From an uncultured Ruminiclostridium sp. (lineage in GTDB: Bacteria > Bacillota > Clostridia > Oscillospirales > Ruminococcaceae): a stretch of DNA of 64,000 nt. The DNA is taken from positions 62,001 to 126,000 of the forward strand of contig CALXBK010000001.1 in NCBI GenBank assembly GCA_944386545.1, read 5' to 3'. This document shows, one piece after another, positions 24,770 through 33,547 of this stretch. A model generated the notes under the pieces. That model saw only the letters and a list, made by a program, of their open reading frames with translations, ran no database searches and was not told the origin of the DNA. The position numbers and the translations under genes were made by a program. Numbering within the stretch: position 1 is the stretch's first letter; each line of letters opens with the position of its first letter.

Positions 24770-26425
24770 TTACTTTGCCGCCTTGGAAAGCCGTTTAACT
24801 GTTTCTTCCTTGCCCAAAAGCTGTATAATGGAATACAAATCGGGGGAATTTTTTCTGCCGGTTATTGCGGCTCTGAGTATCGCACAGGCGTCCGCTACCG
24901 AGCCCTTAAAGCCGTCGGGAGAAGCCTTATACGCCTTGATGTCGGGACAGAAGCCGAGAGGCTCTGCGATAGTCTTGACATCGGCAAACCACTGCGAGCT
25001 GTCGCAGTCATGGTTGTATGCGGCAATGTAGGCGTTCAAAAATTCACGTCTGTCGCTGTCGCTTATCCTTTCGTCAAACTCGTATTCGGTTATCTCGTCG
25101 TTTGAGTAGAGATACGGGAACATCGCGCTTAAGTCGCTCCACTTTGCAATGTCCTTGCGCACCTTTTTGCCGTTGTACTTCCACAGGCTTATGCTCTCCG
25201 CAAACTTTTCGGGAGAGGCGGTAATAAAGGCGCTGAGCTTTTCGTCATGCACACTTGCCCAGAGGGTAATTTCCTTTGCAAGGCGCTCCTCGCTCATCTT
25301 TGCTATAACGTCCTTGCTTACGCTTGCGAGCTTGTCCATATCGAACAGCGCACCGCTGACGGGCATTTTTTCGAGCTTAAATTTATATTCAGACATATCG
25401 GCGTCGGGGTTTTTCATGCGCCAGTCCTCATAACCGGAGTTTGCTATCGTCATAAGATATTCAAGCACCGACTCGGCAGGAAAGCCCGCGTTTGCGTAGA
25501 AGGATACGCTTGCCTCGGGGTCCTTTCTCTTGCTGAGCTTGCGCTTTCTGTTTTCGCCGCCGTCAAGCTTCATAATAGGAGCTATATGAGCGTAGAGGGG
25601 CATTTTAAAGCCGCTTACCTTGAATAACTGCTCGTGAATGGGGTAGGAGCTTATCCACTCGTCGCCCCTTATTACATGAGTAGTACCCATCAGAAAATCG
25701 TCCACGGCGTGCGCGTAGTGATAGGTGGGTATGCCGTCGGATTTGAGCAGTACCACGTCGGTGATGTTTTCGGGCATTTCTATCTTACCGCGGATAATGT
25801 CACGGCAGATTATCTTGTTTTCTGCGCTTCCGTCGGATTTAAGACGCAGGACAAATTCCCTGCCCGCTTTTATGTTCTGCTCAATCTGCTCAATTGTCAG
25901 ACTGCGGCACTTCGCATATTCGCCGTAATAGCCTATATCCGCTTTTTCAGCTTCCTGCTTTGCTCTTATTTCGTCAAGCTCCTCTGCCGAGCAAAAGCAG
26001 GGATATGCAAGTCCCTGTCTTACAAGCTCCTTTGCAAAGGTCTGATATATCCCGCGGCGGAGGCTTTGTCTGTACGGACCGTAATTTCCCTTTTCAGCTT
26101 CACCGTCCGCCGCCGCCCCCTCGTCAAAGATAACGCCGTATTTTGCAAGCGAGGTTATTATCTCATCTGCGCCGTGCTCGACCTCACGCTTTTTATCGGT
26201 GTCCTCAAGCCTTAAGTAGAAAACGCCGCCCGACTGCTTTGCGGTGAGCATTGATACAAGCGCCGCATACAGTCCTCCTATGTGCATAAAGCCTGTGGGG
26301 CTGGGAGCAAATCTCGTCACCGCCGCCTTTTCAGGCAGAGTGCGGGGCGGATATTTTGCAAAAATTTCATCGGGCGTGGTTTTGACGTCGCCGAAAAGCA
26401 GCTCGGCTAAAAAGTTGTTGTCCAT
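24770..26425 (-). CDS. gltX: Glutamyl-tRNA synthetase
   Basis: This 551-residue class I aminoacyl-tRNA synthetase charges tRNA with glutamate. ATG 26425 is preferred over 26470, since GGAACGGAAC lies just upstream of it and MDNNFLAELLFG is the natural N-terminus. Motifs are RFAPSPTGFMHIGG (HIGH at 48-51), LRLEDTD, and KLSKR (about 296-300), which is the KMSKS motif. The C-terminal anticodon-binding region is of bacterial type but diverged. It follows the ECF S component by 48 bases and may share its transcript. Confidence 0.93.
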   Translation of the reverse strand: MDNNFLAELLFGDVKTTPDEIFAKYPPRTLPEKAAVTRFAPSPTGFMHIGGLYAALVSMLTAKQSGGVFYLRLEDTDKKREVEHGADEIITSLAKYGVIFDEGAAADGEAEKGNYGPYRQSLRRGIYQTFAKELVRQGLAYPCFCSAEELDEIRAKQEAEKADIGYYGEYAKCRSLTIEQIEQNIKAGREFVLRLKSDGSAENKIICRDIIRGKIEMPENITDVVLLKSDGIPTYHYAHAVDDFLMGTTHVIRGDEWISSYPIHEQLFKVSGFKMPLYAHIAPIMKLDGGENRKRKLSKRKDPEASVSFYANAGFPAESVLEYLMTIANSGYEDWRMKNPDADMSEYKFKLEKMPVSGALFDMDKLASVSKDVIAKMSEERLAKEITLWASVHDEKLSAFITASPEKFAESISLWKYNGKKVRKDIAKWSDLSAMFPYLYSNDEITEYEFDERISDSDRREFLNAYIAAYNHDCDSSQWFADVKTIAEPLGFCPDIKAYKASPDGFKGSVADACAILRAAITGRKNSPDLYSIIQLLGKEETVKRLSKAAK

Positions 26426-26473
26426 GTCTGACTGTTCCGTTCCTTTGTATGAATTTGCGGCAAACCGCATTTT

Positions 26474-27127
26474 TTACATTTTGTTTATAAATTTTACGAC
26501 CGCCTTAGCAATAGCAGAGCCTGTAATAAAGCATACAAGCGCTTCGACAACGCCGTTGACACCTACAAGTACGACGCAAAGCGCAAAGAAATTCTCGGTA
26601 GGCATCTGCCATTCCTGCATTGCTGAAATAAAAGCGGGATCTCCGAAAAAGAATATTCCCAGCGAGCCCATAAAGAGCAGAGTATTGAGCAATGCGCCCG
26701 AAAGTCCCGCAATACCGAAGGATATAAGCTTTGTGCGGTCAATTTTTTTAAGTCCGCTAAAAATAAGACCGGTAAGAAAGCCCGCCAGTATTCTCGGGAC
26801 AATGCACATAAAGGCTGTAGCCCACGGATTTATTCCGAAAAGCAGAACGCCGAACACGCTTTTGCCGAAGCATTCGTAAAAGCTGAGCAGCCCGAACACG
26901 CCGCCGAGTATTCCGCCCGCAGCAGGCCCGAGCGAGATCGCTCCGATTATAACGGGGATCATCATAATGGTCATTTCGACCGGTCCGATTTTAATCATAC
27001 CTATTCCCGTAAATTCGAAAATAAGCAGGATTGCTGTCAGTACTCCGAGCTGTGCAAGCATTAGTGTCCTGCCCCTTTTGGTACTTAACATACTTGTGTT
27101 TTGATTTGTTGTGTTTGCTGTTGACAT
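26474..27127 (-). CDS. ECF transporter S component, probable pantothenate transporter
   Basis: This 217-residue membrane protein has six hydrophobic segments after a polar N-terminus. It resembles vitamin S components (LAQLGVLTAILLIFEFTGIGMIKIGPVEMTIMMIPVIIGA..., GPAAGGILGGVFGL). S components bind the vitamin and use a shared EcfAA'T energy module, which is not in the window. It lies 82 bases downstream of coaX, the pantothenate kinase, so pantothenate is the best-supported substrate (PanT-like). That is inferred from context rather than from substrate-binding residues. Confidence 0.8.
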   Translation of the reverse strand: MSTANTTNQNTSMLSTKRGRTLMLAQLGVLTAILLIFEFTGIGMIKIGPVEMTIMMIPVIIGAISLGPAAGGILGGVFGLLSFYECFGKSVFGVLLFGINPWATAFMCIVPRILAGFLTGLIFSGLKKIDRTKLISFGIAGLSGALLNTLLFMGSLGIFFFGDPAFISAMQEWQMPTENFFALCVVLVGVNGVVEALVCFITGSAIAKAVVKFINKM

Positions 27128-27209
27128 TTTTATTCTCCTTTGCTGAAGCCTCCCGTCACGGAGTGCCTCGCAGGGTTTTATATTTTACACATCGTTTTTA
27201 CAAAAAGAG

Positions 27210-27980
27210 TTACTTTTTTCTGTTCTTTTTATAGATGATGTGCAGACCCTCTAAAACTAAATCGGGATTTACGGTAAGCTCCCTTTTGCAGTGGGGAGCG
27301 ATAAGCTCCGCATAGCCTCCCGTTGCGACTATGTCGGTTTTCTGTCCGATCGTCTGCTCGAAGCGTTCAATCATACCGTCTATAATGCAGGCTGTGCCGA
27401 CTATTACGCCGGAACGCATACTGTCGGGGCTGTTTGTGCCTATTACCCTTTCGACAGGCTCTGCGCCGACAAGCGGAAGCGAGGCGGTTTTACCCGACAG
27501 CGCCTCAAAGGAAAGCCTCGGACCGGGGGCAATTGCGCCGCCCAGAAGCGAGCCGTCCTTGTCGAGAACGAATATTTTAAGGCAGGTGCCTACATCGGCA
27601 AAAATGCAGGGAAGCGGGTACATATTCTTTGCCGCAACCGCCGCACACGCAAGATCGCTTCCCAAAATGGAAGGATCGTCAATCTTTATATTAAGTCCCG
27701 TCTTTATACCGGGGCAGACTATGACAGGATCAACCTTGCACAGCTTCTGTACGCCGTTTTTAAGCTGCTGTGTGACAGGGGGAACAACGGACGAGATTAT
27801 ACAGCCCGTCACATCCTTGCTGTCAAAGCCGTAAAGAGAAAGAATATCCTTCAGCTTTATTGCGTACTGATCCTCCATACGGGAAACCTTGGTGTCAAGG
27901 CGTGAGATGAATTTAAGCTCATCGTCCTCAAAGCCTCCGAAAACTATATTGGTATTTCCTACATCAATCGCAAGAATCAA
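27210..27980 (-). CDS. coaX: Type III pantothenate kinase
   Basis: This 256-residue ASKHA-fold kinase phosphorylates pantothenate in the first step of coenzyme A synthesis. It starts at TTG 27980, with AAAGGA 9-10 bases upstream, giving MILAIDVGNTNIVFGG, the phosphate-1 motif. Other motifs are CPGIKTGLNIKIDDPSILGSDLA, ADVGTCLKIFVLD (the catalytic Asp region) and GGAIAPG. It normally requires K+ and is insensitive to CoA feedback. It is the likely first gene of a coaX-ECF S-gltX transcript. Confidence 0.95.
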   Translation of the reverse strand: MILAIDVGNTNIVFGGFEDDELKFISRLDTKVSRMEDQYAIKLKDILSLYGFDSKDVTGCIISSVVPPVTQQLKNGVQKLCKVDPVIVCPGIKTGLNIKIDDPSILGSDLACAAVAAKNMYPLPCIFADVGTCLKIFVLDKDGSLLGGAIAPGPRLSFEALSGKTASLPLVGAEPVERVIGTNSPDSMRSGVIVGTACIIDGMIERFEQTIGQKTDIVATGGYAELIAPHCKRELTVNPDLVLEGLHIIYKKNRKK

Positions 27981-28007
27981 TTGCGTCAGTCCTTTCGGGA
28001 ATGTTAT

Positions 28008-28033
28008 AATGACGGGGCAAGCCCCTTATTGAA
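28008..28033. repeat. Dispersed 26-bp palindromic repeat, copy 3
   Basis: This copy is identical to the copies at 4584, 4608 and 49581. It lies between the end of yfhO and the start of coaX, so it would be in the leader of coaX or the tail of yfhO. Confidence 0.9.
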
Positions 28034-28062
28034 TATCGTCTTGATTAGCGTCCGCCGCAAGG

Positions 28063-30921
28063 TCAGCTTTCAGCGCCGTTATCCTTATCGTCCGGAATGT
28101 CGGCGAAGCAGTCCTTGTCATCGGCGTTTTCCGCTGCACCGTCGGAATTATCCGTATCATCGGCGTTATCCTCTGTGAGGGCGTTGGTATCTGCGGCAAG
28201 CTTTACGGGTTTTTTAAGTCTGAGATATACAAAAATCATGCCGACAAAGAGAATTATGCCCACAGCGGTGAGAATAAATCCGAGACTAAGTCCCGCAGTA
28301 AAGAATTTTAACTCAACCTTGTGATAACCCTGTGATAAGGGAATTGCAATAAGTGTACCCTGCTTTTCGGTAATCGGGTTGCCGTTTTCGTCCTCGCCCG
28401 TTTCAAGCTCTATGTTAAAGGCGGTTTCGTAATTTACCTGCTCGCCGTCAACATATACGCTCCAGCCCTTTTCGGCAGGGATAGTGGTGAACAGCACGTC
28501 GCTCTCGCCCGCAGTTACTTCAAAGGTAATATCGGTGGAGCTGTTTTTGGTGACAACGGTATCGCGGTTCTTTTCAGCAAGAAGCGCAACGGCATTTTGC
28601 TCTGCCGTTTCGTCAAATACTGCAAACTGAGGCTGTTTGTAATATAAATCGCTCTTTTTAAGGTCAAGTCTGAGTTCTATCTCATCGCCCTCGCTAAATT
28701 CTCCCAGCAGCTTTATATTGTGGTTGTCGCTTTCAAAGCAAACGCCCTTATAGCTGTCGTTTACATAGTAGTATACCTCTCTCTGATAGTCGGTGGGCAG
28801 ATACATATACACCTTTCCGCTTTTGGGTACGGTGAGGTTATACGTTACCGAGGCGTCGCCGGTTGCGTTTGTAAAGCCGATATGGCCGCCCTCAAAATTG
28901 CCCTTGGTGCAGTTTTTGGCGACAGGCTCGCCGTCAGGCTCAAACAGGGTGAAATATTCGCCGTAGTCGCCGCTCATTGCGGAAAGCACGCTGTTCTGAT
29001 TTTCAAAGGGCTTGTATCTGACAAGCTCAAGCGACATTATATTTGAGCTTGTAAGATAGCCTATCGGAAGTGCGTCGGCATTAAGCTCGGCGGTTATATC
29101 GTCCGCAGAATAAATGTTTGACGTATTGTTATCAGGACAGCTTAAAACATACCTTACGCCGAAAATATCGCAGGTGAGGGGAGTATTTCCCGAAAAGCGG
29201 CTGTAATGGCCGTTTGAGGTAAAGCCGAAGTAGCCCAGCATATCAATCGCCTTTTGATTGAGCGTACTGCTGGAATGGGAAAGCCCGTACATATTCACCG
29301 CCATCGGATCGTTTACCGAACGGAAGAAATTCTTCTCAATGCGGTAAAAGCCGTCGTCGTTCTCCTTTATCTGCTCTACCTTTTCCCTTAGCGGAAGTAT
29401 TACGTCAAGATAGCTCTCTCTTGTTGAGAAAACTATATCCTTGTGCATTTTTTCAAGGGTGTTGGTTGCGTTGAAGCAAAGCTCCGCACATATCGCCGAC
29501 GCCAGTATGACGGCAGCTGTCTTAGTGAGCCTTTTGGTATTTGCAAATCGCTTTAAGGCATATACGCAGATACCTGCCGCCGCAATAAAGAATATCGCAG
29601 GAAGCGCAACGGTTATTCCGTCAAAGACCTCTCTGCCGCCGTCATCAAGGGCGGTTATCACGGTATCCTGCGCTTCAATATAAATTATCAGCAGAATATA
29701 TGCCGTTGTGATAATGCCGAGATATTTCCTCTTTATTCCGTCAAGCTTTTCAAAGGCATACGCCGCCATAGCGACAATAAGGAAGGAGATTATAAAGGAA
29801 TAGCGGTAGGGAAGCCAGTTCGGCATCTGTCCGCCGTGCCACAGCATATCCACGGGACGCACGTACATTGATACGGCAAGCGTCCCTAAAAGCACGCCGC
29901 TGCCCAGCTTTCTCTTAAAAGGAATATCGGCGCAGCAGAAATACACGGCGGCAAGAATAAGGGCTATCGAGCCGCAGTATATGAAGGGCATACCCTCCAT
30001 GCGTACCGTGTCATAAGTGTTAGGGAAAAGCTTGGTAAATATATCGGCTATTTCAAAATTATTCTTGAGTGAATAATCGGGATTTGTAAAGGTAAATTTT
30101 CCGTTTTGGAGCGAATTATAAACAGGCAGCAGCATAAATGCGCTCATAAGAGCAGAGGCAATGCCGCTGATTGCAAACAGCGAGCCCTTGCCCGCAAAGC
30201 GCAGCGCTATGGTCCTCGCCTTTGCTTCTTTGTATTCGCAAAGGGAAAAAAAGCGGCAAAGAAAGTAAAGCACCGCAAAAATCGCTATCATAAAGCCGAT
30301 GTAGAAGTTTGCAACAAAGCAGTATACAAGCGAGCCTGCAAGCAGTCTGAAACGGTTTTCCCGTATCAGCGAATCTATACCGAAGCAAACAAACGGCAGG
30401 GCAATAACGCAGTCCAGCCACATGGGGTCCATTGTCTGCACCACCATGTAGGCGCACATTGCGTAAAGCGGTGCAAATATTGCCGAAACCGTCTTTGACA
30501 GCTTCATGGATCTATGCGCAAAAAGCGAGAAGGTAACGCCGCACGCTCCGAATTTTGCAAGTATCATGCAAAGCAGTCCCTCGGTTATCATTGAGCGTGG
30601 GAACAGCCACACAATGATATTGAACGGGCTTGCAAGGTAATAGCCTATTATCCCAAAAAATTCTCCCGAAAGGTTGCGGCTCCAGCTGTACATAAGGCTT
30701 TCGCCGTTTCTTATCACATCGTGAATGTAGTCGAAGTAAAAGACATACTGGGCGTTTAAGTCAAGAGCGAGCACCGATCGTTCGTCTCCCATCGGATAAA
30801 CCCCGAAAACGGCATAGCACGCCGCCATAAGCAGTACGGGAATAAGAAACGCCGCAAAAATATATCCGTTTTTATAGCAGGTATGCCGTAAAGAAAGCAA
30901 TTTTTGTTTAACTGCGCTCAT
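28063..30921 (-). CDS. YfhO-family multi-membrane glycosyltransferase
   Basis: This 952-residue protein has about 12 N-terminal membrane helices, a large external beta-rich domain (about 480-880), a late membrane helix near 890-910 and an acidic Asp/Ala-rich tail. The opening (GDERSVLALDLNAQYVFYFDYIHDVIRNGE) is typical of YfhO. In Bacillus and Listeria, YfhO-type GT-C enzymes use an undecaprenyl-linked sugar made by a CsbB-type enzyme to glycosylate lipoteichoic acid outside the membrane. The partner GT2 gene lies directly upstream with a 4-base ATGA overlap, which supports that role here. Confidence 0.88.
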   Translation of the reverse strand: MSAVKQKLLSLRHTCYKNGYIFAAFLIPVLLMAACYAVFGVYPMGDERSVLALDLNAQYVFYFDYIHDVIRNGESLMYSWSRNLSGEFFGIIGYYLASPFNIIVWLFPRSMITEGLLCMILAKFGACGVTFSLFAHRSMKLSKTVSAIFAPLYAMCAYMVVQTMDPMWLDCVIALPFVCFGIDSLIRENRFRLLAGSLVYCFVANFYIGFMIAIFAVLYFLCRFFSLCEYKEAKARTIALRFAGKGSLFAISGIASALMSAFMLLPVYNSLQNGKFTFTNPDYSLKNNFEIADIFTKLFPNTYDTVRMEGMPFIYCGSIALILAAVYFCCADIPFKRKLGSGVLLGTLAVSMYVRPVDMLWHGGQMPNWLPYRYSFIISFLIVAMAAYAFEKLDGIKRKYLGIITTAYILLIIYIEAQDTVITALDDGGREVFDGITVALPAIFFIAAAGICVYALKRFANTKRLTKTAAVILASAICAELCFNATNTLEKMHKDIVFSTRESYLDVILPLREKVEQIKENDDGFYRIEKNFFRSVNDPMAVNMYGLSHSSSTLNQKAIDMLGYFGFTSNGHYSRFSGNTPLTCDIFGVRYVLSCPDNNTSNIYSADDITAELNADALPIGYLTSSNIMSLELVRYKPFENQNSVLSAMSGDYGEYFTLFEPDGEPVAKNCTKGNFEGGHIGFTNATGDASVTYNLTVPKSGKVYMYLPTDYQREVYYYVNDSYKGVCFESDNHNIKLLGEFSEGDEIELRLDLKKSDLYYKQPQFAVFDETAEQNAVALLAEKNRDTVVTKNSSTDITFEVTAGESDVLFTTIPAEKGWSVYVDGEQVNYETAFNIELETGEDENGNPITEKQGTLIAIPLSQGYHKVELKFFTAGLSLGFILTAVGIILFVGMIFVYLRLKKPVKLAADTNALTEDNADDTDNSDGAAENADDKDCFADIPDDKDNGAES

Positions 30922-31853
30922 TTATCTCCTTTTTTGTCCTTTTGCGCTCCCGCTTCATCGGCTATGATGTATCGGGGACGCTGTTTTATTTCCTCGTAAA
31001 TTTTGCTCAGATAGTAGCCTATTATTCCTATTCCGAGCATTAAAATACTTCCTATTGTAAGCAAAAGCAGTATGACGGTTGAAAATCCGTCCGCCGCAGT
31101 ACCCATGCAGAAGTTGACGATAGTCTGCACGCCGAGTATAACAGCAAAAATAAAAAACAGTATTCCCGATACGGTGATAATCTGCATCGGGAGATTTGTA
31201 AAGCTGGTTATTGAGCTTAAAGCATAGCGAAACAGCTTTCTGAACGACCACTTTGTCTTGCCTGCGTTTCTCGGCGCAACGTCAAAGGTTATGCGCTCCG
31301 TCCTAAAGCCCACCCAGCTTGAAAGCGCCCTGAAGAAGGTCAGCCTTTCGGGCAGGTCGTTGAGAGCGTCTACAACCTTTCTGTCCATCAGCTTGTAGTC
31401 GCTTGCGCCGTCAAGATTTATATTGGAGCTGTTTTTCATAATGCGGTAGAAGCTCTTTGCAAAGAGCTTGTACATAAAGCCCTCCTTGCCTCTTGAAGCC
31501 TTTACCGCCTCCACCACCTGCGCGCCGTTTTGCCAGGCGGCGTACATTTTTGCAAGAAGCTCGGGCGGGTGCTGTAAATCGCAGTCCATCACCGCAACGC
31601 AGTCGCCCCGTGCCGCTTTAAGTCCCGCAAAAATTGCGCTCTCCTTGCCGAAATTTCTCGAAAAGCGCAATCCTCTTATGTTACTGTTTGTCTGTGCGAA
31701 AGAGGAAATAATCCCCCAGGTGCCGTCCCTTGAGCCGTCGTCTACAAAGATAAGCTCATAGTCACAGCAAAAGCTCAGAATTTCTCCGAGCCTTTCTGCG
31801 GCGGCGGGGATATTCTCCTGCTCGTTATACGCAGGTATTACAACCGAAAGCAT
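30918..31853 (-). CDS. GT2 family glycosyltransferase, CsbB/GtrB type
   Basis: This 311-residue enzyme has the GT2 fold with VIPAYNEQENIP, VDDGSRDGTW, MDCDLQHPPELL and a C-terminal pair of membrane helices (about 230-255 and 265-290). Such enzymes transfer a sugar from UDP-sugar to undecaprenyl phosphate on the inner membrane face. It overlaps yfhO by 4 bases (translational coupling) and follows yjbQ by 16 bases. It is expected to supply lipid-linked GlcNAc or glucose to YfhO. Which sugar cannot be read from the sequence. Confidence 0.92.
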   Translation of the reverse strand: MLSVVIPAYNEQENIPAAAERLGEILSFCCDYELIFVDDGSRDGTWGIISSFAQTNSNIRGLRFSRNFGKESAIFAGLKAARGDCVAVMDCDLQHPPELLAKMYAAWQNGAQVVEAVKASRGKEGFMYKLFAKSFYRIMKNSSNINLDGASDYKLMDRKVVDALNDLPERLTFFRALSSWVGFRTERITFDVAPRNAGKTKWSFRKLFRYALSSITSFTNLPMQIITVSGILFFIFAVILGVQTIVNFCMGTAADGFSTVILLLLTIGSILMLGIGIIGYYLSKIYEEIKQRPRYIIADEAGAQKDKKGDK

Positions 31854-31869
31854 TATTTATCCTTAAAAA

Positions 31870-32256
31870 TTATTCTCCTATTATGTTTATCTCAACGTTC
31901 TTTTCGCGGTTGCCGTCAAAGTCCATGTAAATGATGAACTGTGAAAGTCCCAGCGACAGCTCGCCGTCATAGATAGGGCAGATTACGCTTCTGCCTGCAA
32001 GCTGATGGCATAAAGCGGGGCGCAGAGCCTCTGCCGCAAGAGTTGTGAGCTTTTCATAGAATTTGAGATATTCGCCGAGCGTATCGGCGTCGTTTGTCGC
32101 AGTGAATACCGAAGCGGTTGTGTGCATGGTTGACACCGTGCAAAATCCCGTCTTGATGTTGGCGCGGCGTATGCATTCCATTACATCGTCGGTAAGGTCC
32201 ATGTAACCCGACTTTTCGGGTATTGTAATGGTAAAATTCTGCTTTACACTTTTCAT
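31870..32256 (-). CDS. YjbQ family protein (UPF0047)
   Basis: This 128-residue protein of the YjbQ/UPF0047 family has the motif STMHTTASVFTATNDAD and the C-terminal region GRSVICPIYDGELSLGLSQFIIYMDFDG. Members form trimers with a metal-like His pocket, and some have weak thiamine-phosphate synthase activity. The physiological function is not established. The ribosome binding site is AAGGGAGGAA. It is the first gene of a probable yjbQ-GT2-yfhO operon. Confidence 0.9.
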   Translation of the reverse strand: MKSVKQNFTITIPEKSGYMDLTDDVMECIRRANIKTGFCTVSTMHTTASVFTATNDADTLGEYLKFYEKLTTLAAEALRPALCHQLAGRSVICPIYDGELSLGLSQFIIYMDFDGNREKNVEINIIGE

Positions 32257-32357
32257 TGACTGTTCCTCCCTTAATAGCCTGTGACAGCTTGTGTTGTTAT
32301 GCCGTATATTTTAGCATCCCGTGATGCAAAGAAACATATCTTAAAGTCTTGACTGTA

Positions 32358-33131
32358 TCAGTCGGGCTTGTTTATCCTTACCCTTCCCGAGGGACTTGTT
32401 ATTATAAAGCTGTTTTCCTGTGAGGTATCCGCACTTGCCGAAGCCGCAACGCCGTTTACATAACAGCGGCTTCCGGATGAAACCACGGCATTGACAGGAC
32501 AGGAAAAGCTGAAATTTATCTCTCCCGACGAATTTTTCAGCTTGCCTGAAGAAAAGGCGGTTATTCCTATTTCGGAGCTTCCCGTGTCGTTTTCCATTGT
32601 GAAAATACCGCCGCAGGAGAGCTTTTTTATCTCAACGCCGCCGCTTTTGCATTTTATCCCCACCGCATGAGCGTCAAGCTCGCCGCAGGTTATCCTTGCC
32701 GCCGCAGTATAAAGATTTACGCTTTTATAATGCGTTTTGGGCAGAGCAATTTCTATTTTCCGTGAAAAGGCTTCAAGCGAAAAAAGCGGTATGACAAAAT
32801 CGGGTATCTGCTCTATTATCAGTCTGCCGTTTTGCTCGGTTATGCTTATCTCGGTATCCGAAACATAGGAAATGTGAATATTTTCGTCCTCGGATTCGGA
32901 TATGTAAACCGGCACGTCGGTAGTTTCAACCGTTATGTATTCCGTAAAGGGAAAGCTCTGCGCGCCCGTTTTTATGCCGCTTGTATGCTCATGTTGAAGA
33001 AATGCAAGGCTCGCCGCCGCACCGAGCAGGAACACAACGCCCAAAATAATGCACAGCCGCATTACTATCTGAAGTCGGGTAAGCTTTTGGGTTTTGATAT
33101 GCCTGAATTTTATCAGCTTTGACAGCTTCAT
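32358..33131 (-). CDS. DUF4097-like membrane-anchored beta-repeat protein
   Basis: This 257-residue protein has one N-terminal membrane helix (about 26-48) and an external domain of short repeated beta strands with periodic Ser-Gly and Cys-Gly turns (for example CGELDAHAVGIKCKSGGVEIKKLSCGG), as in DUF4097 putative adhesins. It overlaps the upstream small membrane protein by 4 bases. The function is unknown. In other Firmicutes DUF4097 genes accompany small membrane or DUF1700 genes and envelope stress regulators. Confidence 0.75.
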   Translation of the reverse strand: MKLSKLIKFRHIKTQKLTRLQIVMRLCIILGVVFLLGAAASLAFLQHEHTSGIKTGAQSFPFTEYITVETTDVPVYISESEDENIHISYVSDTEISITEQNGRLIIEQIPDFVIPLFSLEAFSRKIEIALPKTHYKSVNLYTAAARITCGELDAHAVGIKCKSGGVEIKKLSCGGIFTMENDTGSSEIGITAFSSGKLKNSSGEINFSFSCPVNAVVSSGSRCYVNGVAASASADTSQENSFIITSPSGRVRINKPD

Positions 33132-33460
33132 TTTTCGTCACGCCTTGAAAAAAGCCGGTATACAAATCCCGCCGATAAAGGACAGAGCTTTACAGCGCAC
33201 AGCAATATAAGTCCCACTCCGAGCAAAAGGCATCCGGCTCCGAAAAGCGTCATTGTAAGCGCAGAGAAATCCGAGACAAAAATTCTCTCTATACCGATAA
33301 GTCTTACCGCCCCCGCAGGAAGCGCAGTCATGCCCGAGGCAATAAGCGCAACTGCCGCCGTCATAACGGCGACAAGCCCTGCAAGCACCAACAGCGATAA
33401 AAGAACTCGCAGAAGGGTGAGAGGGAGCTGTATAAGTTTTTTTGGAAATTTCGTTGACAT
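33128..33460 (-). CDS. Small membrane protein upstream of DUF4097 gene
   Basis: From ATG 33460, which has an AGGAGTGG ribosome binding site, the protein is 110 residues. An earlier in-frame ATG at 33499 lies on the transcription start predicted from the promoter at 33505-33533 and is rejected. It has two strong hydrophobic segments (about 14-42 and 72-95) and a Lys/Arg-rich C-terminus. I do not recognise the family. The 4-base overlap with the DUF4097 gene indicates they work together. Confidence 0.75.
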   Translation of the reverse strand: MSTKFPKKLIQLPLTLLRVLLSLLVLAGLVAVMTAAVALIASGMTALPAGAVRLIGIERIFVSDFSALTMTLFGAGCLLLGVGLILLCAVKLCPLSAGFVYRLFSRRDEK

Positions 33461-33504
33461 ATCCACTCCTATTGCGGCAACGGTGATTTGAATATACACA
33501 AATA

Positions 33505-33533
33505 ATTATATCACATCGCTTTTGATATGTCAA
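33505..33533 (-). promoter_or_regulatory. Sigma-A promoter for the DUF4097 pair
   Basis: On the minus strand, TTGACA (complement of 33528-33533), a 17-base spacer and TATAAT (complement of 33505-33510) form a perfect consensus. It lies in the 47-base gap after the DegV gene. Confidence 0.9.
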
Positions 33534-33547
33534 ATTTCCCTTGAATT

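Noticed and set aside
27128-27209. Riboswitch or promoter upstream of the ECF S component
   Set aside because: The 82-base gap shows no recognisable riboswitch core and no well-spaced promoter hexamers; co-transcription with coaX is simpler.
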